Positions 63,223 through 64,000 of a stretch of 64,000 nt of DNA are shown one piece after another. The notes below the pieces were generated by a model. It was not told the origin of the DNA. It worked only from the letters and a program-made list of their open reading frames with translations, and did no database searches. Each line of letters starts with the position of its first letter. Position 1 is the stretch's first letter. Position numbers and translations under genes: made by a program. The DNA comes from Osedax fenrisi (lineage: Eukaryota; Annelida; Polychaeta; Sabellida; Siboglinidae): positions 29,863,045-29,927,044 of the forward strand of contig OZ025245.1 of NCBI GenBank assembly GCA_964019155.1, written 5' to 3'.

Positions 63223-63754
63223 GAATATAATACGCAGGTGTCTAGTTGTCCTATTTATTACATGTATATGTATTATAAGATATAATCACATAGAAAGTAC
63301 CTGTATATCGAGGTAATAGGTAATAGGTTGTACGTTGTATAAGATGTCGGTATATATTAACAACTAGATCTAGTGGTTATGTGTGTTTATATTGTATGAT
63401 GAAAATACACATCTATTGATTATTTATTTACACAATCAATATTTATGTATTCGTATTTAAATGTATTATATGTGTAATATGAATGTAAATACTCAATAAC
63501 AAAGAATGACCTTCAAGAACGAGTTGCCACTCGGAGTGCAATAATTGTAGTGAGCGATAATGTACGAAGTCAGTAGTCTATACATATCTTAATTACTGGC
63601 GCCACATTACCACACGTCACACAGTTGTTATATAATATGATGTAATCCGTGTATGTAGGTCACGAGTGGACATCTAATGCTTCTAATTAGCATTGACCAC
63701 CTACTATTGACCACACCCGTATGTTATATTACCGTATCTTCTACTATAACCACA

Positions 63755-63786
63755 GATATATAATTAGGTATACCTAATTATATATC
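63755..63786. repeat. 32-bp perfect palindrome without spacer
   Basis: GATATATAATTAGGTA at 63755-63770 is followed directly by its exact complement at 63771-63786. Confidence 0.9.
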
Positions 63787-64000
63787 AGTGACTATACCAT
63801 AACTTATAATACATTATATTTAAATATGATAGGGAATTCAATACAAGCTTTACACGTGACCTGCCATTACGCTGTATAAGCAAATCAATGCGTATACACA
63901 TACGCATACAACACGCACTAAAGGGGGCGTGTCTGTAACATATGTGTAGGCATACCCACGTACCGAGTTAGCAAGCGTAACATCTGCATTTACATGTATA

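Larger units (their letters stand above)
62391..64000. other. Mixed-composition non-coding region to window end
   Basis: GC is higher than in the preceding spacer. It contains palindromes, a TG tract and a TA tract (listed separately), and a tandem AATTAATMCGCG pair at 62587-62614. No open frame with a recognisable domain is seen. Confidence 0.5.

Overview
The window is eukaryotic nuclear DNA, most likely from a marine or other invertebrate animal. It is very AT-rich and gene-poor. Its genes have GT-AG introns. It carries animal-type repeats: CR1/L2-like LINEs, a Ty3/Gypsy LTR element, a tRNA-derived SINE, and piggyBac, pogo/Tigger-like, hAT-like and Harbinger-like DNA transposons. No bacterial operons, rRNA, CRISPR array or viral genome is visible. 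I cannot name the species from sequence alone.

Layout. 0-2 kb: two decayed LINE ends. 2-10.7 kb: AT-rich spacer with several non-autonomous transposons, including a pogo/Tigger-like MITE at 8125-8927. 10.687-17.986 kb: a complete 7.3-kb piggyBac transposon with both TIRs and both TTAA sites. It holds an apparently intact six-exon transposase gene (663 codons, DDD triad) and three internal tandem-repeat blocks. A second TTAA-flanked element (17991-19180) abuts it and shares one TTAA. 21.6-23.9 kb: a three-exon BTB-BACK-Kelch gene (547 aa), the only clear intact host gene. 24-30 kb: AT-rich spacer with a tRNA-like relic. 30.5-32.6 kb: a 5'-truncated LINE whose reverse transcriptase frame is open for 657 codons. 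33.0-33.7 kb: an exceptional (AGT)n array.

34-58.5 kb is a dense graveyard on the minus strand: LINE fragments, a decayed Ty3/Gypsy element (45348-49924) with a SINE in one LTR, a gag-like pseudogene, a hAT-like insertion (42997-44534) with target duplication and related empty site, a TA-flanked MITE inside a LINE (57165-57623), and several exon-like segments. Some of these are amplified two or three times and may be broken copies of host genes. 58.5-64 kb: AT-rich DNA with a 117-bp minisatellite, a hAT-like terminus, a (TG)n tract and two perfect palindromes.

The most notable object is the piggyBac element: a potentially autonomous, intron-containing transposase gene inside an element enlarged by tandem repeats. 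Transposon calls rest on termini, target duplications and empty sites read by eye. Gene calls rest on open frames, motifs and splice junctions with matching phase. No alignments or searches were run.
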